A program made the position numbers and the translations under genes. From Monocercomonoides exilis (taxonomy: Eukaryota; Preaxostyla; Oxymonadida; Polymastigidae), in the NCBI GenBank assembly GCA_001643675.2, contig LSRY02000013.1, positions 250,501 to 314,500 on the forward strand: a DNA stretch of 64,000 nt, written 5' to 3'. The notes under the pieces are model-generated. The model was not told the origin of the DNA. It did not search any database and saw only the letters and a list, made by a program, of their open reading frames with translations. This document shows positions 47,386 to 60,439 of the stretch, in pieces; the first letter of the stretch is position 1; the number at the start of each line of letters is the position of its first letter.

Positions 47386-48504
47386 GTGAGAAATAAAATT
47401 TTTAAATTTTGGGAAAATAACCTCTTTTTATGGGATAGATCATATTTGATCGTATTGGTGTCTCACATTCTGGATCGCAAATCAAATATTTTTCAAAAAA
47501 CAAAACTTTTCCAAGATAATGAAGCAACGCGGAATTGGTTAATGAGATTTATGCCATTTGCAGCGAACAGAAGATGCCCTTAGTGCAGGAAAAATTACTC
47601 CAAAGAAGTTCTAGATAATTGCAGAAATTACAGGTGCTACAGATGTGGAAAATACTGCTCACTGTTAGGATTGACTCCTTTGAAAAATTCAAAAATACCA
47701 ATAGAGAAAATAATGATGATATTTCTGTGTTTCTGGATCAACATAGAAATATATCAGTGTAGCTTATTGACTGATGTTTCAAGGCAAACTGTTGGTGGTT
47801 TTTATTCCATTGGAAGAGCATGCATGGCTGATTACGGTTCAACATCTTTCGAAAAGCTTGGTGGCCCGGGAATAATTATTGAAATAGATGAAGCAATTCA
47901 ACGATAAAGAAAATTTCGAAAAGGAAGAAGAAAGAAACAGATATGGTTATTCGGAATTATAGAAAGAAAGCATGATGGAAAGAAAGGGAAATGTTTGATT
48001 GTGAGAGTGAAAAACAGAAAAAAAGAGACATTAATGCCAATTATCAAAAGTTACACGATTCCAGGATCAACTATTTACTCAGACGAGTAAAAGGCCTACA
48101 GCTCATTGTCATCTTTAGGTTATGATCATCACACTGTTTGTCACAAATACAATTTTGTGGATCCAGAAAGTGGCATTTGCACAAATTTGATTGAAAGCAC
48201 TTGGTCAAGCTTTCGTAAATCTCTTCCTAGAAATGGAATTAAAGAAAAATACATTGATGACTTTGTGACTAGCTTTGTTGGAAAAAGATCAGAAACACTT
48301 GAATTTGAAGATTTCATTCAAAAATTATTTGCATATAAGCCCTTTAATGTTGAAAAAGAAATTGATGAAACCGAAAAAGATGAAACCGAAGAATCTGATG
48401 AAAGTGATGTGCCAGTTTTAAATGAAAATGATGAAGAAACTGAAGATGAATCTGATTCTTTAGGAGCGGGCGATGGAGCAGATGCATCAGAGTTTGAATT
48501 GTGA
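47386..48504 (+). pseudogene. Merlin/ISXO2-like DDE transposase with three in-frame stops
   Basis: A single reading frame is interrupted by TAG 47581-47583, TAA 47905-47907 and TAA 48088-48090, and ends TGA 48502-48504. An N-terminal zinc ribbon is visible (CP.C followed by YRCYRCGKYC, about 47575-47660). The ISXO2-type catalytic core follows: first Asp in IIIEIDEA (about 47874-47897), then IWLFGIIER, second Asp in STIYSDE (about 48067-48087), H..VCHKYNFVDP, and the catalytic Glu in TNLIESTW (48181-48204). All three DDE residues survive. The last 50 residues are an acidic Asp/Glu-rich tail unusual for the family. The missing Trp of the usual DEWKAY lies exactly at the third stop. No start ATG is in frame at the 5' end. 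It is non-functional under the standard code. Confidence 0.88.
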
Positions 48505-48654
48505 CAAATTTACTTTTTTCATTCGCATTTTAACCCAAAGTAATATATTTTCTATGAAAATTCATTTTTGTTTTTCTTTAAATCACGGAGTTGGCAGTTA
48601 CCGAAAATGTTATAAAACAACGAATATTAACATGTGGAACACAATTAAAATAAA

Positions 48655-48685
48655 TTTGGGTTGTGGTGTATTGTTACCTTCTGCC
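48655..48685 (-). repeat. Merlin right terminal inverted repeat
   Basis: Reads GGCAGAAGGTAACAATACAC on the minus strand and is followed by the second copy of the target duplication, AAATATTC (48686-48693). Confidence 0.9.
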
Positions 48686-48870
48686 AAATATTCTTTTTAA
48701 AAAGTCAAATTTTAATATTCATCTTTTGAAAATTCAATGATTTTTAACATGATTTTTATTTGAAAAAAATTAATTTTTCATTCGCTTGAATGTTTTCATT
48801 TTGCATCAAAGCCTACAGATAATAAATTGATTTGCTGTAATAATTGCATTTTTTTAATAAATATATTCAT

Positions 48871-51145
48871 TTTGTTTGAAAGATTTTGTAGCGAAATGAT
48901 CAACGAATGATATTTTCGCCAAAAACAAAAAAATGAGAACAAAAAGCGTGTATTTGCTCTTAGGCAGCACAAAAACGGATGAACGTGCAATGTTGCTGGA
49001 TTCGATAGAATTTAAGCATTGAACAAAGATTGCAATTTGTGCAGAGAGCGTATCATTTGAAAGATGATTTTTGTTTTCCTATCAATTTGTGTGAGTCGGA
49101 CTGTGGTTGTTCGGTGAAGAGCGACCATTGCAAGAAGCCACTGAGCAAAAGCTATTTTCATTGCAGATGATAATGCTCTTTTATTTCATTTCTCTCATTT
49201 TTGTGGAGATTCTTTTCGATGACTCAAAAAACGAGGGAATGCCTGGTGCCAGCGCAGAAAGACATTGCTCGCAATAAAGCAATAAAGCATATCTCAAGAC
49301 ATGCAATCTTTTGGAATTGTCTAACATCGAGCATGAAATGCCTTTTCTTTTCGATGCCTTATTTTTTATTTCCAAAAATGGAAAAAGAATCTAACCTTTG
49401 CTTCTGCTTGAGGATCTGAACATAAAAATATTGAATGCGTTGTAGGTGCAAGAAAAAAAAGAGGTTTGGAATTTTTATGAATGGAAAGGATGCTTTTGTT
49501 GAAAAGAACAGCTCTTTTCTTTTTTAAGAGTTTTTTGCTGAGAAATTCCATGAGAGCCATATTGGCAGAAAAATCGTTTGGGAAATGGCCAACTGAAGAG
49601 GCTTCAGCTCAGTTTGCTTTTATTGGCGCATTTTATTTATTTTATTTTTTCCCCTCCAAAATGTGCAGTTGCCATGTCACATTTTGTGGAAAGCGAAAAT
49701 GTGAGGGATGTTTGCCTGCGAAAAGCAAAGAAAATGGCTGGATGAACAAGAACTGAAATTGACATTGACCATCTGATGCGCTTGCCGACAAATGATTTTG
49801 CGTGCTTCGGTATTTGTATCGTTGCTGCTGCTTTGAGACAGATTCTGGAAGGAAAAGGATAAGAGGAAAAGGAAAAACAGCTCTTTTATTGGAGGGCATG
49901 CATCCAACTAGCAGGTGCGTGTGTTGATTGGAGGGCACAGAGTTGTGGCGATAGCATATTCTTCAAATTGGAAACAAGGGATATTGCGAATGGAAGCAGA
50001 GAAGCGATGTTCCGATCAAGTTGGAGCGTTCAAGAAATGGCCAGCAAATGTTCCATTGGTTCACAATTACATTTTTTATTTCATTTTTCCCCCGAAGCAT
50101 CGCAAGTTAATTGAAAGCTGAAGCTTGAGTGCCTAATTTTTGTTTGTGTCATCAGCAGCGAAAGCGCGCTTCTATTTCAAAAGGGAAGAGATATTTATGC
50201 TTCGGCTGAAAGTGCCAAGCTGGTGATCAACGCCTAAACGCAAAAAGGATGACAAAGTGGAAGGAGATACTCTGTGAATCTGTGCCATGTTGATGGAGGT
50301 GGGAATTTTTCATTGGGGAATGCAGTTATTTTGGGATGGAATGGGAATGCAAGATGCTGGGTGCAATCGCTGCAAGAATGCGCAAGATGACTCAGCTTCT
50401 TGCCTTTTGTCTCGAATCGTTTGAAAGAAGGAGGCAATGAGCTTTCAATAAAAAAAAATAAATTCCAGAGTGCTTCTCTCTTCATTTTGATGGAACTTAT
50501 TTGAAACCTCCCATTTCTTTGAATGCCATTTCCTTTCACATCGTTTGCCGTTATTTTTATCTCAACAATTTCTATATTGACATATTTCATGTTTTGAACG
50601 AATAAAAAAAAGTCATCTTGGCATGACTCTAGAAATTTGGCCAAGGCTGAGAAAGGTGCATTCTGGGTTTTTGAGCAGGTGCCAACGATGTCACATATTT
50701 TTTTTATTTTGATTTCTTGGCTGAGTCAATGCAAGGATGCTGGGATTCATTTTTGAGGAACATTCATTTCAGAGAAGAACGCAATTCACAGAGGAAGATC
50801 AAAGGATTTCAGAAATCATTTGGCTCGGTGCCTTTCCATTTTGAAGTGGGTTTACAAGCAATAAAACGAAAGTGGTTGTGAAAAATCACTTTCGAGCGAA
50901 GTGCAGGAACAACACAGAAAAACGCAAACATCAGACTCTGGCTGGCAAATGCCAAGCCCTGTTTGGAGGCAACAGAAACAAAACAAAACAAAACAAAAGA
51001 AAGCCTTCAGAAGCCATGGGCAGCACTCATTTCTATCTTTCTTGTTATTATTCACCAAAAGCAAAAATGAAAAAAGGAGATAACGAGATGAATACGAGGG
51101 CTGGGAACGATAGCGATGGTTGTGATGGGATGAGAGAAGCAAACA
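48871..51145. other. Non-coding tail of the right arm
   Basis: This is the mirror image of 43858-46133 and nearly identical to it. The differences I found are A/T-run lengths, for example one near 49450 and one near 50075, plus the diverged inner tip. No gene is supported. Confidence 0.5.
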
Positions 51146-54100
51146 CTAATAGCTGCAGCAGCTGTTTCTGCTGATGGCTGATTGCTGGTTTGTGAAGAGT
51201 GCGTCAGTCATTGTGGGGAGCTTGGCTGACTCGGGGAACTTCTGAAAGAACTCTCTCGAAATGGAGACGAGAGAAGGCCGGTTGGAAGGCTGAAAGGAGA
51301 GGCATTCGCTGACGATCAAAGAGAATGTGCTTGGAGTATTTCCGCACATGCTCAAAGCCTCTCCTTTTGCAATCTTGTCTCCAGCAATCACAGCCTCGTA
51401 CTCCCCGAACGGGATCTGGAGTGTCAGGCACTCCCACAGCATCATCCCGATCGAGAACACCACCGACTTCTTTGTTGCCCCCATGTTCTTGTTGATCAGC
51501 AGCTCTGGAGCCTTCCACCTCAAACACTCTTTTTTGAAGCTATCTTCATCCTCAAATGCCGATGAGGGAAGGGAGTCACTTTCATCATCATCATCGCTGG
51601 CAGATGTCACAACTGTCGATGAGATCGATGATGAATCAGAGTCATCTGATAAAAGGTCTGAGTGCATCACAATGCAGATCACCATGTGCTCGGAGAACAA
51701 CACAATGTGAGGGCTCAGATTGGAAAGTGTCTGAAGCTTGTTTTCCATCTCATCAAAGGAGTGGAGTGCAAGATTGGCCACCCAGAACAGGATCTGAGCA
51801 GCTGTCATCTCCCTTTCTTTCAATGAGCCAATTGCCATCTCTTTTGTCTTATTCCTCCCATGAAGCAACATGAACAGCGAATCTCTCAAATCCACAATCA
51901 GCTTCTCATGAGGAGAAGAACATGCGATTGCGTCCACCAGATTGGACATGGATGAGGTGGTTGGGCACAGATCTTCCCTCCGAACAAAAGTGGATTCAGT
52001 GTCTGAAGTGTCTGTGGATGAAGTGGATGAAGTGGATGAAATTGAAGGAGATGGTGTTCTCTTCCTTATCTCCTCCTCATTATCAACCTTCTCCAGCATC
52101 CATTCTGGAATCTTGTCTGAGTCTTTTCCCAAAATGTATTCAGTTGATCCGCTCTCAGCCAGCAAATGCTCAGATGACTCTGAATGCTGAAGGCTTTTCG
52201 CATATACCCTCTTCTTTATCCTTTCATCGTTCTTCTTCTCAGCCTCCCTCTCTGCTCTCTTCCACTGTGCCTCAGGTGACATCTCCATCGTCACCATCTC
52301 AAAAGCCTTCGGATCCTTTCTGATGTTGTCATTCACAATCTCTCTCAGATCTTCTGCTTCATTCTTTGCCTTTCTCCATCTGACTGCAAGAATAACAGAA
52401 ATAATAAGAACAATCAATAGAACAATAGCCATAATGATCACAATCAATGCCCATGATGATTTCCCTTCTTTTTCTCCCTCAGAAATCCTTTCATCTCCGC
52501 TTGTCTGAGACTCGCTCTTGTTCTTCAGAATAAAAGAGTCAGTTGATGATGGAGCATCTTTTTTTCCAAACAAAATACAGACAAGAACCTCTTCTTCTCT
52601 TGCAGCCGAACTTATAAGAGAAATGCTAATCTTTCCTTTCGCTTCATTTTCAGAATCAAAGTTGTCTTCTGCAAACGGAAAAGTCTCTATTGAGCCGACA
52701 TCATCTATCTTTGACACAATCTGGAAACTCAGATTGCATGGGATGAGGAGCCTTCCTTTGAAAGTCAGTTCAGCAGCATCATTATTTTCTTTCACTTCCA
52801 CAGCATCCAGTGATGGGATGAAGAATTCAGATAGCCTTTCAGTTGGCATCCCCGTGAGCTCGCATCCTTCATTCAAAATCCACAGTGATGTGTTTGGCAG
52901 TAGTCCATCTCCTCCCTTCAAGCTGTCGATCTCAAGCTTTCCATTGTGTTCGCAGAGGATGTTTCTTCTGATTGAAGGGAATCTGGCGATTGATGGATCA
53001 TTGCCCACAAACTCTCCTTTCACAATTCTGACGCTTCCTCCAGAAGCAGATAGTCCGCCGTGTGATGCGTTGGAAAACAAGGTATCTGAGATGGAAGCGG
53101 TGCTTCTTTCAAGGCTCGCCAGCGAGCTGTTCCAGGAGCAAAGCTCGGATGATTGCGGATTTATGTTGTTTTCTTCTCTGTTTGAAAGGTCTGTATTTTC
53201 AAACAGGCACGAGCTGATGCAAATGTTGGTACATGATGTGAATGACACAAATCCACCTTTCATCGCAGACGAATGACTGCCCACAATGTTGCATTCTTTT
53301 AAAAGAAACATTTTTGGCATTTGTGAACGAAATCAAAGGTGCCCCATGGTCTTTCTCGAAGCACTCGTCGAAAGAGGTGTTGCATATCTCAAACATTCCG
53401 TCATCGCATATGATGACACTTGCAGAATAATCTATGCTCTTGAAAGAGCAAGATGTGACCTTGACATTTCCTGTGCAGCTGCTTATTGCAGACGATGCCA
53501 AGTGGAGTCCAGAAAAAGCACACTCACTGAAATAGACATCTCCAGAAAGCACTGTGAATAAAGTGCAAGGAATGGAAAGCTGGGATTGTTCAGTTCTTGG
53601 AGATGTGAAAGAGCACGATTCCATCCTCAAACTGTCGGAGCTCATAAAGATGAAAGAAGAATACGAGGAAAGAGCATTTCTTTCAAACACAAAGCTCAGA
53701 CGAGACAAAGTCACATGATTCTGAATTGTGATGAGAGACACGCCTGCCTGGGATATGCCTGTCTGAACTCGAATGGCTGCATTATTTCTTTTGAGAGACG
53801 TGAGGGTCATGCTGTCCAAAATGCATTCTTCATCAATAACAGATTCACCATCAACAAGCATCATGCTTGTGATGTCGCTTGACAAGTGGAAGCAGGCATA
53901 ACCAATTGAAAAGCATGGTATCTTGGCCGATCCGCATTGTCTCTCGTTTTTTCCGTTTTTGCCATCATCAGAAGACACGATGATAAAATCAGACTCATAT
54001 ATTGTGATGAAGTCCATCAAGTTTGTGTCGCTCATGTGATCTGTTGTGTCTGAGCCATAGATGGCGTTGATAGACGAATACACACCCTCTTTCAAGGAAA

Positions 54101-57100
54101 ACCTGAACTGAGTTTCGTTGATCTGTTTTGTGATGTTATGGCACAGAATGAAGATGTCATTCCCAACGCCTGCTGTGTTTCCCGTGAAGAACATCTTCTG
54201 AAACAGAATGTTCAAAGTTCCCTCCACTTTTGTCGACACGTGGATGCCACCTCCCCTCCCGCTCATTGAGCAGCTGCATCTTGTCATTGTTGTGTCACTT
54301 ATTCTCAACTCACCCCCATCATTCAGGCAGAACGACACTGCACCTCCCTTCATGCTCATTTCAGCCTTGCAGTCAACAAACTGAGATCCGCTTATCAAAA
54401 CGATGAGGCCATTTTGGCCAGTGGAATGAATAGCGCTGCCGCCATTGTCGTTTCTTGTCACTGAAGAAAGGGCCGAATCTGTCATGTTGATCAATCCAAT
54501 CCCATTTGCCGCATTTGTTGAAGACACGCTTTCAAAAACACAACCACGATCAATTGTGCACTGGGAAATCTTCACAGCGTGAAATTCACACACACATGCA
54601 TCGTGCATCACGAACACACTTTTCCGCACCGATGAAGATTTCATCTCAAGATCATCGACACTGAGCTTTCCTCTCCTCATCAACACAAACGAACAGTCTG
54701 CTTCTGTGTTATCTGCCGCTTTGCTTTGAAAGGCGCATCTTCTCAACAACAGCTCATCTCCTTCACTGAGGATCACACAATCAACAGAATTCTCAAAGTT
54801 TTCTCCAATGGACAACATTATCGCGCATATGGACATCTCATTTCTGTTCAGCGCATATGCACCACTTGTTCCATTCATCTTTTTTGAAAAAACAATTTCG
54901 CTTTGACCATCTTCTTCTTTCAGAATTGAGGCAGAAGCCACTGCAAAACCTGAGAGATCGTATTCATTATCCACATTTGCAACCCCTTCAATGAAGATTT
55001 GTTTGCCATCATCCGTGTGACTGAGGTGATTCACGCCAGTCCAGAATGATTCGCATGGATCATCTTCGCTTCCGCATCGCAGCACATCTGCACCACTGGA
55101 GGAAACAAAAATGGTGTTATTTGCATATGGAATTAAAAATCTGAATAAATCGGTGTCAGTGAAAATAGCATCGCTTCCAACAAACACATTTGAATCGTTG
55201 ATCAACCCAGAGTAGTTGAAGGAGAATGCCTGTGTGGTTATGGAGCTGTTCAAACTTGCTGAAAGCACGAACATGTTCTTTCCAATCTTTGCAACATTCA
55301 TCGAAAACACAGTGTTGTTGAATAAAAATTGTTCTGTTGCATAAGCCTCTGTGCAGTCAATGAAGCAAGCCCCTCCGTTTCCATTGTTTTGTGAGCATCC
55401 ACTGTTCGTCATGGTAACATCCTCCATGTGCAATCTTTCATGTGCATGAAGATTGATTTTCATAATCCCTCCGGCACAACTGTCTGGAGCTGATATATCG
55501 TTGAACGAACAAGAGCGAATACTCATGGGTGAGGCAATGGCAAAGGGAGTCTCCGAAAAATGAAGACTCTGAACTGAACAGTTGCACAACTCCACATCTC
55601 CTCCTGTTGTTGAAAGAAGAGAAAACTGCAAAATCATATCGTGTGATAATGAATACAGCTCAAAAGAACAACTTTGCAAAGAAACGTGCGAGATTGATGT
55701 GGCATCTGAAGATGAAGAAATGAGACTTGCTTGATCCGGAACAAATGTTGTTGGCACAGAAAATATGATATGAAGAAACAAAAAGCCACCTGAAGCATGA
55801 AATATGGGATTGCTGCTTGTTGTTTCGAGTGTTGGTTCAAACCTCAGGCAGCTCATTATCTCTGATGAACAAGACGAAATGTTCATTTTTGAGATGTCAT
55901 AAGAATCTTTTACAGATGCATTTTTATCGATCAGCATGTTCTTTTCCTCGGAGCTGCTGTCAATGTGCCAATATCCATGCCTGAAAGTCTGGCATGGAAC
56001 GGTCTCGTCACCACAGCCCGCAATATCCACGCCTTGGTGTGAAACGACAATTCTGTTTGAAGTGAATGGAACCAAAAACAGAACAAGGTCCATTGTTCTC
56101 TCGGCAAAGGCTGTGAAGTCTATCCCCTCGGCAAACACGAGTTTTGTGTTGTTTGAGTCGAACATTTTGAAGTTGAATCGTTCGTTTGTTATTGATTCGT
56201 TGAGGCTTTTGCATTCAACGAAAATGTCCCTGCCCTTGTGCGCTTTGTTGTCTCGAAATGTCAAAGACTCAAATGAAAATGTGTTTGACGAATCGTTAAA
56301 AGCATGCAAGAATATTGCTCCTCCGCGACTTCTTTCCTCATCAACCCAGCAGTTTTCAAACGAAACATTTTGAACAGTAAGACTGGATTTGTCTCCGATC
56401 TTGCAGTTTATCCCTCCACCTTCACTTTCCGAGGTTTTGCATCTATCAAATGTCGAATTGAATATCTCCAGTCGAGATGCATTTGTGGCATATATTGCAA
56501 CACCCTTTGAAGCACCACAATTTGTGAATGACGATCTGTTGAGAATCAATGCAGCACCAACGCCACAACAAAACAATCCATCTCCATCAATGTTAATATT
56601 TGTCGCAACTGCCTGAGTGACAACCACTGTTCCTCGATCAGCTTTGCATATTCCACAGTTCGATCCAAATTGAATGTTTTCTATTTTGAGATCATCAAAC
56701 TGGATTGCACTTCCATCCCCTCGGACAACCCACATATACGAATTTGTGCACTCTATTTCTGCATCTCCAAAAGTGCATGAAACAATGCTCACACGGCCAA
56801 CGCTTCCCACAATCACTTCTGAGTGTTTGCCTGGTGTCGATGGCACAAAAAACAGCAGGTTCTGGAGAGTGAGCGAAGTGGATGCTGGGCCAGACGAGAG
56901 CTGAATATGGCCTTGTATTCCAACATGCATTTCAGATTTATCATCACCTCCGCGGATTGTCAGCTTTTCTTCTTTTCGATCTATTTCTCCCAAGAGCCAT
57001 GCTGAGTTCTGTATATGAAGGATTGTTTTTGATGTGCCCAATTTTCCATATCCAAAGCCCAACTCCTTGCATGGATTGACTCCCGAGCCGCAACTTCCCA

Positions 57101-60100
57101 TTTCGTTCCCCAATGATTCGTCCACATAAATGATATCATCATCTGTTGGAAACAGAAAGCGCAAGAGTGTCATATTGATGCGAGCATCTGTGAAGTCAAA
57201 CACCCACTTGTTCCTCTCTTCTTCACCTCTTTCAGCAGTTCCTGCCCACAGCAGCGGATCGACAATTGTGCTTGGCTTTGTGCAGTTGAGGAAGATGTCT
57301 TTTCCCCAGAGCGCGTCGTTGCCTTCAAACACAACATTCTTCATTGAATATGCAACTTCCACACTTTCGAAAGTGATGTGCAATCCTCCTCCATCCCCAT
57401 CAATTGCTGGAACTTTGCTTCGGCATACGCTGTTGTTGTCGAACAACAATTCTCCACCACTCAACACTTTCACGTGCAAGCTCCCTCCTTGGGAGCCAGA
57501 TGATGAACAAACAATGTCATCAAAGAAGCATCCATTGATCTGAATGATATTTTCATTTCCCACAACACCCACCACAGAGCATCCACTATCAGTCGTTCTT
57601 TTCAGTCCGCTCATGTTGCATTCAAGAAGAGTCAGCCCACAAGCCTCTTCCACCAAAATGGTGCAATGGTTGGAATATGTGCTGTTGGCTGATGATAAAT
57701 TCTGAAAGACTGGATGAGCACCATGCTTTATCTCAACAATTCCTCCTGCTTCTGTTCTTTTAACATTGCTCATTGTAATTGCACTGATTGTGAAATTTGC
57801 TTCTTTTCCGGAGAATTCAAAGGCACTGACTCCACTGAATTCTATCTCCGATAAACCAAACCCGTCAATTCCGATGGTGCTGTCAGTTGCCACAATAAGA
57901 CTGTATTTGCACTGCAGTCCTGCAACTTTCATCTCCATGTCCACATCCTTGAATGAAAGAGTTGATTTGCTGCACAGAAAAAGGCTGTTTAATGAACAAG
58001 GAGCGAAAAATGATGGGAGGAGAAATGTTAATTTGGAAAATGCAACTGATGTTCTGATTTCGAAAAAACTGCTCACCTTGAGGTTTTCTTCAATTCCTTC
58101 GACTTCGACTTTTTCTCCTTTGTTCTCCGCATCTATCTCATATGCTTTGCCCGAGAATATCACTGACTTGCTGAAAGAAAATGAGCTTTGCAAGCGAATT
58201 TCCGCCTTTTCTTCATTGAACCGATTATTCCCAGCATATGTTATTGTGCTGCACGGATACCAGTCAAACCCGCATAAAGGATAATCCACACCTCCAACAC
58301 CATTCACAAATGCTGGAGTGTTCCATTCTGCTTCAAACAAGGCGAGAGGAATTTCTTTGGCTTCATCATTGCCATATCCACAAAAGTCATTCCGTCTTTC
58401 TCTTTCAGTTGGCATATTCAATGCAAACTGTTGCTTTCCCAGGTTGATAGAAAGAGCATCACCCTTCAAATAAATGTTGTTACCAACAAATGCACTGCAT
58501 TCGTTGAAAGACAAGTTTCCAAAGACAAATCCATAATTCTGCTTGCAGTCAAAGAACAGCCAACCGCCTTTCCCCTCTGTTCTATTTTCTGCTTGACATT
58601 CATTTGTATTGCAATCAGTTATTTCCAATTCTCCATCTGCTTCAAGCACCACTCTCATTGCTCCTCCATTCATGCTCTGATCTGCAAAAATCTCACTGAA
58701 ATTACACCCGGCTATCGAACATCCACATCCCAGAGATGCACATGATAACGCTGAGCTGTCTTTATCTTGATGAGTGATATTGCTGAACGAGCAATTCTTC
58801 ATCTGGACTTCTGCTGTTTCAGGTGCATTCATTGGTGGAACTATGTCAAATGAAAATAATGGCATTGCCATTCTGCAGTTTGTCACAGTCACAAACACCA
58901 GATGGATTGATGATCCACTTATTTTGATTATAACATAATTGTTGGGCGCTTCTGATTCATCTTCTATCTCTATTTGGCAGTTTGTGAGCGAGAGCACACC
59001 TTTGTTAGTTGAAGAAGAAATCACAAATTTGACTTCGTTGGAGATATGAGGAGGAACAATTATCTTCAATTGTTCGAGTTGTGTGATGCCCTTGGATGAG
59101 ATCATTGTTGTTCCACTTTCAATTGCAGATGGCATTGTGAGAGATGCCTGCTGTTCTCCATCTGATATCATCTTCACATCACTCAGATCGATCTCATGGA
59201 TCACAAAAGACTCTGTCCTCACAGTTATTGCTCTTTTGTCGACAGTTTTGAAGCGAGAAAGGGCTTGATCTATTGAAGCGCATGGGTAGCACTCAAAGCC
59301 ACAGGCAATTGTGTCTGCCCCTTCCAATGAGGAAGCAAGTATTTCCGAGCCTATTGCCTGGAAAAGCAATATCAGTGGAATTGCATGTTCTGAATCGTTG
59401 CCATCAAACCCTCTCATGGAATCGAGAGATATGTCCGCCATTGTTTTGGCAAATGGAAGGGTGCTGTCGGTGGCGCTTGCCTCCAAACTTGGGGATTTCA
59501 TGAACAGTTCGCTTCCGCATTTGGCAGCATTTGGAGAGCTTTGAGAAAAAGAAGGCTCAGAGACAACAAATTCGACATCTTGATGATCGAACTCAAGAAA
59601 CAATCCTCCTCCAAAACCCCCTTTCTTTTCGACAGATGCTTCACAGCCTGTGAATGCGCAGTTTGTGATCTCCAGATGATTGCTCATTCCAATGCAGCAG
59701 CACACGCCTCCCCCGCATGCTTCGTCACTTTTTATTTTGCATTCTTCAAATGTGCATTTCTCAAGACATTCGTGGCAAGGCGATGCAACTTCTGGCTTGT
59801 GCATGCTAATGGCACCGCCCTTGCCCAATGAGCAAGTCACCCCCTTGAATGTGCAATTAGACACATTCACATTTGCAGTGCAATCAGAAATCTTCACTAC
59901 TGATCCGTCTCTGATTTGAGAGTTTTCAATTATCGAGTTGTTCAACATGAAAGATTCGCATGCATCTGTGACAGATATGGCATCCAGTGTGGATGTGCCA
60001 TCAAAAGAGGTCGAGAGCATAATGAGTTGATTTATCGACACCCGTCCTCCTCTTGCAGAAAGAAACGAAATGTTTGTCGATTGCTGTTTGATTGCAATCT

Positions 60101-60378
60101 CGCACCCTTTGACACTCAGCGAAGAAGACATGCACACAATCAGTGCCTCTTTGAGGCCAATGCTCTTTGGCAGTGCAAAAGTGAAGTTTGTTAGCGCAGA
60201 CTTTGAGACCATTTCAATCATCCCTGCTTGTTCACCGCTGAAATTGCAATCGTCCAAACCAATCGTCACTTTGCCAACTCTTGACATTATTGTCCATTCG
60301 AAAGCATCAAGAAGCAATTCAGATCTGAGGGAAAAGGGGGAATGAAGCTCAACAAAACGGTTGCTGTCTTTGAACCAA
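48871..60378 (-). repeat. Right arm of the 11.5-kb inverted duplication
   Basis: This is the reverse-complement copy of 34628-46133. The inner end matches the left arm up to TTTGTTTGAAAG (48871). The outer end matches up to 60378, where the two copies part abruptly and a DIRS-type element begins. It contains a 5'-truncated copy of gene B and the same 2.3 kb of downstream DNA. Confidence 0.95.
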
Positions 60379-60389
60379 TCAAAGCACAT
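51146..60389 (-). pseudogene. Gene B, right copy: 5'-truncated and frameshifted
   Basis: This copy keeps about the last 3080 residues of gene B and lacks the signal peptide and roughly the first 890 residues. Its apparent ATG (60389) lies in unrelated junction sequence. The large open frame (53199-60389) carries seven module boundaries, then shifts out of frame at an A4T4 run (53297-53304; one base longer than in the left arm). The remainder continues at 51146-53320 with the TM segment (about 52372-52465) and the pseudokinase domain. The two sites that break the left copy are intact here (A6 at 54880-54885 and at 53947-53952). Without a signal peptide it should not make a surface receptor; it could donate sequence by gene conversion. 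Confidence 0.8.
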
Positions 60390-60400
60390 ATGTACTTTGA
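60379..60400. repeat. 22-bp near-perfect palindrome at the duplication/DIRS junction
   Basis: TCAAAG at 60379 mirrors CTTTGA at 60400 around ACATATGT, with one mismatched pair. It starts at the first base where the two arms stop matching. It is either the element's own terminal sequence or a rearrangement scar. Confidence 0.6.
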
Positions 60401-60439
60401 TTTTAAAGAAAACATTTTCTCACTTCCTTCTCTTTATTT

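Larger units (their letters stand above)
47281..48685 (+). mobile_element. Merlin (IS1595-type) DNA transposon, 1405 bp
   Basis: The termini at 47281-47311 and 48655-48685 are inverted copies with three mismatches in 31 positions; the shared core is GGTAACAATACACCACAA. The element is flanked by a perfect 8-bp direct repeat AAATATTC (47273-47280 and 48686-48693), the target duplication size known for Merlin/IS1595. It contains one transposase reading frame with three stops. Ends and target duplication are well preserved, so insertion is fairly recent even though the transposase is broken. Confidence 0.93.
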
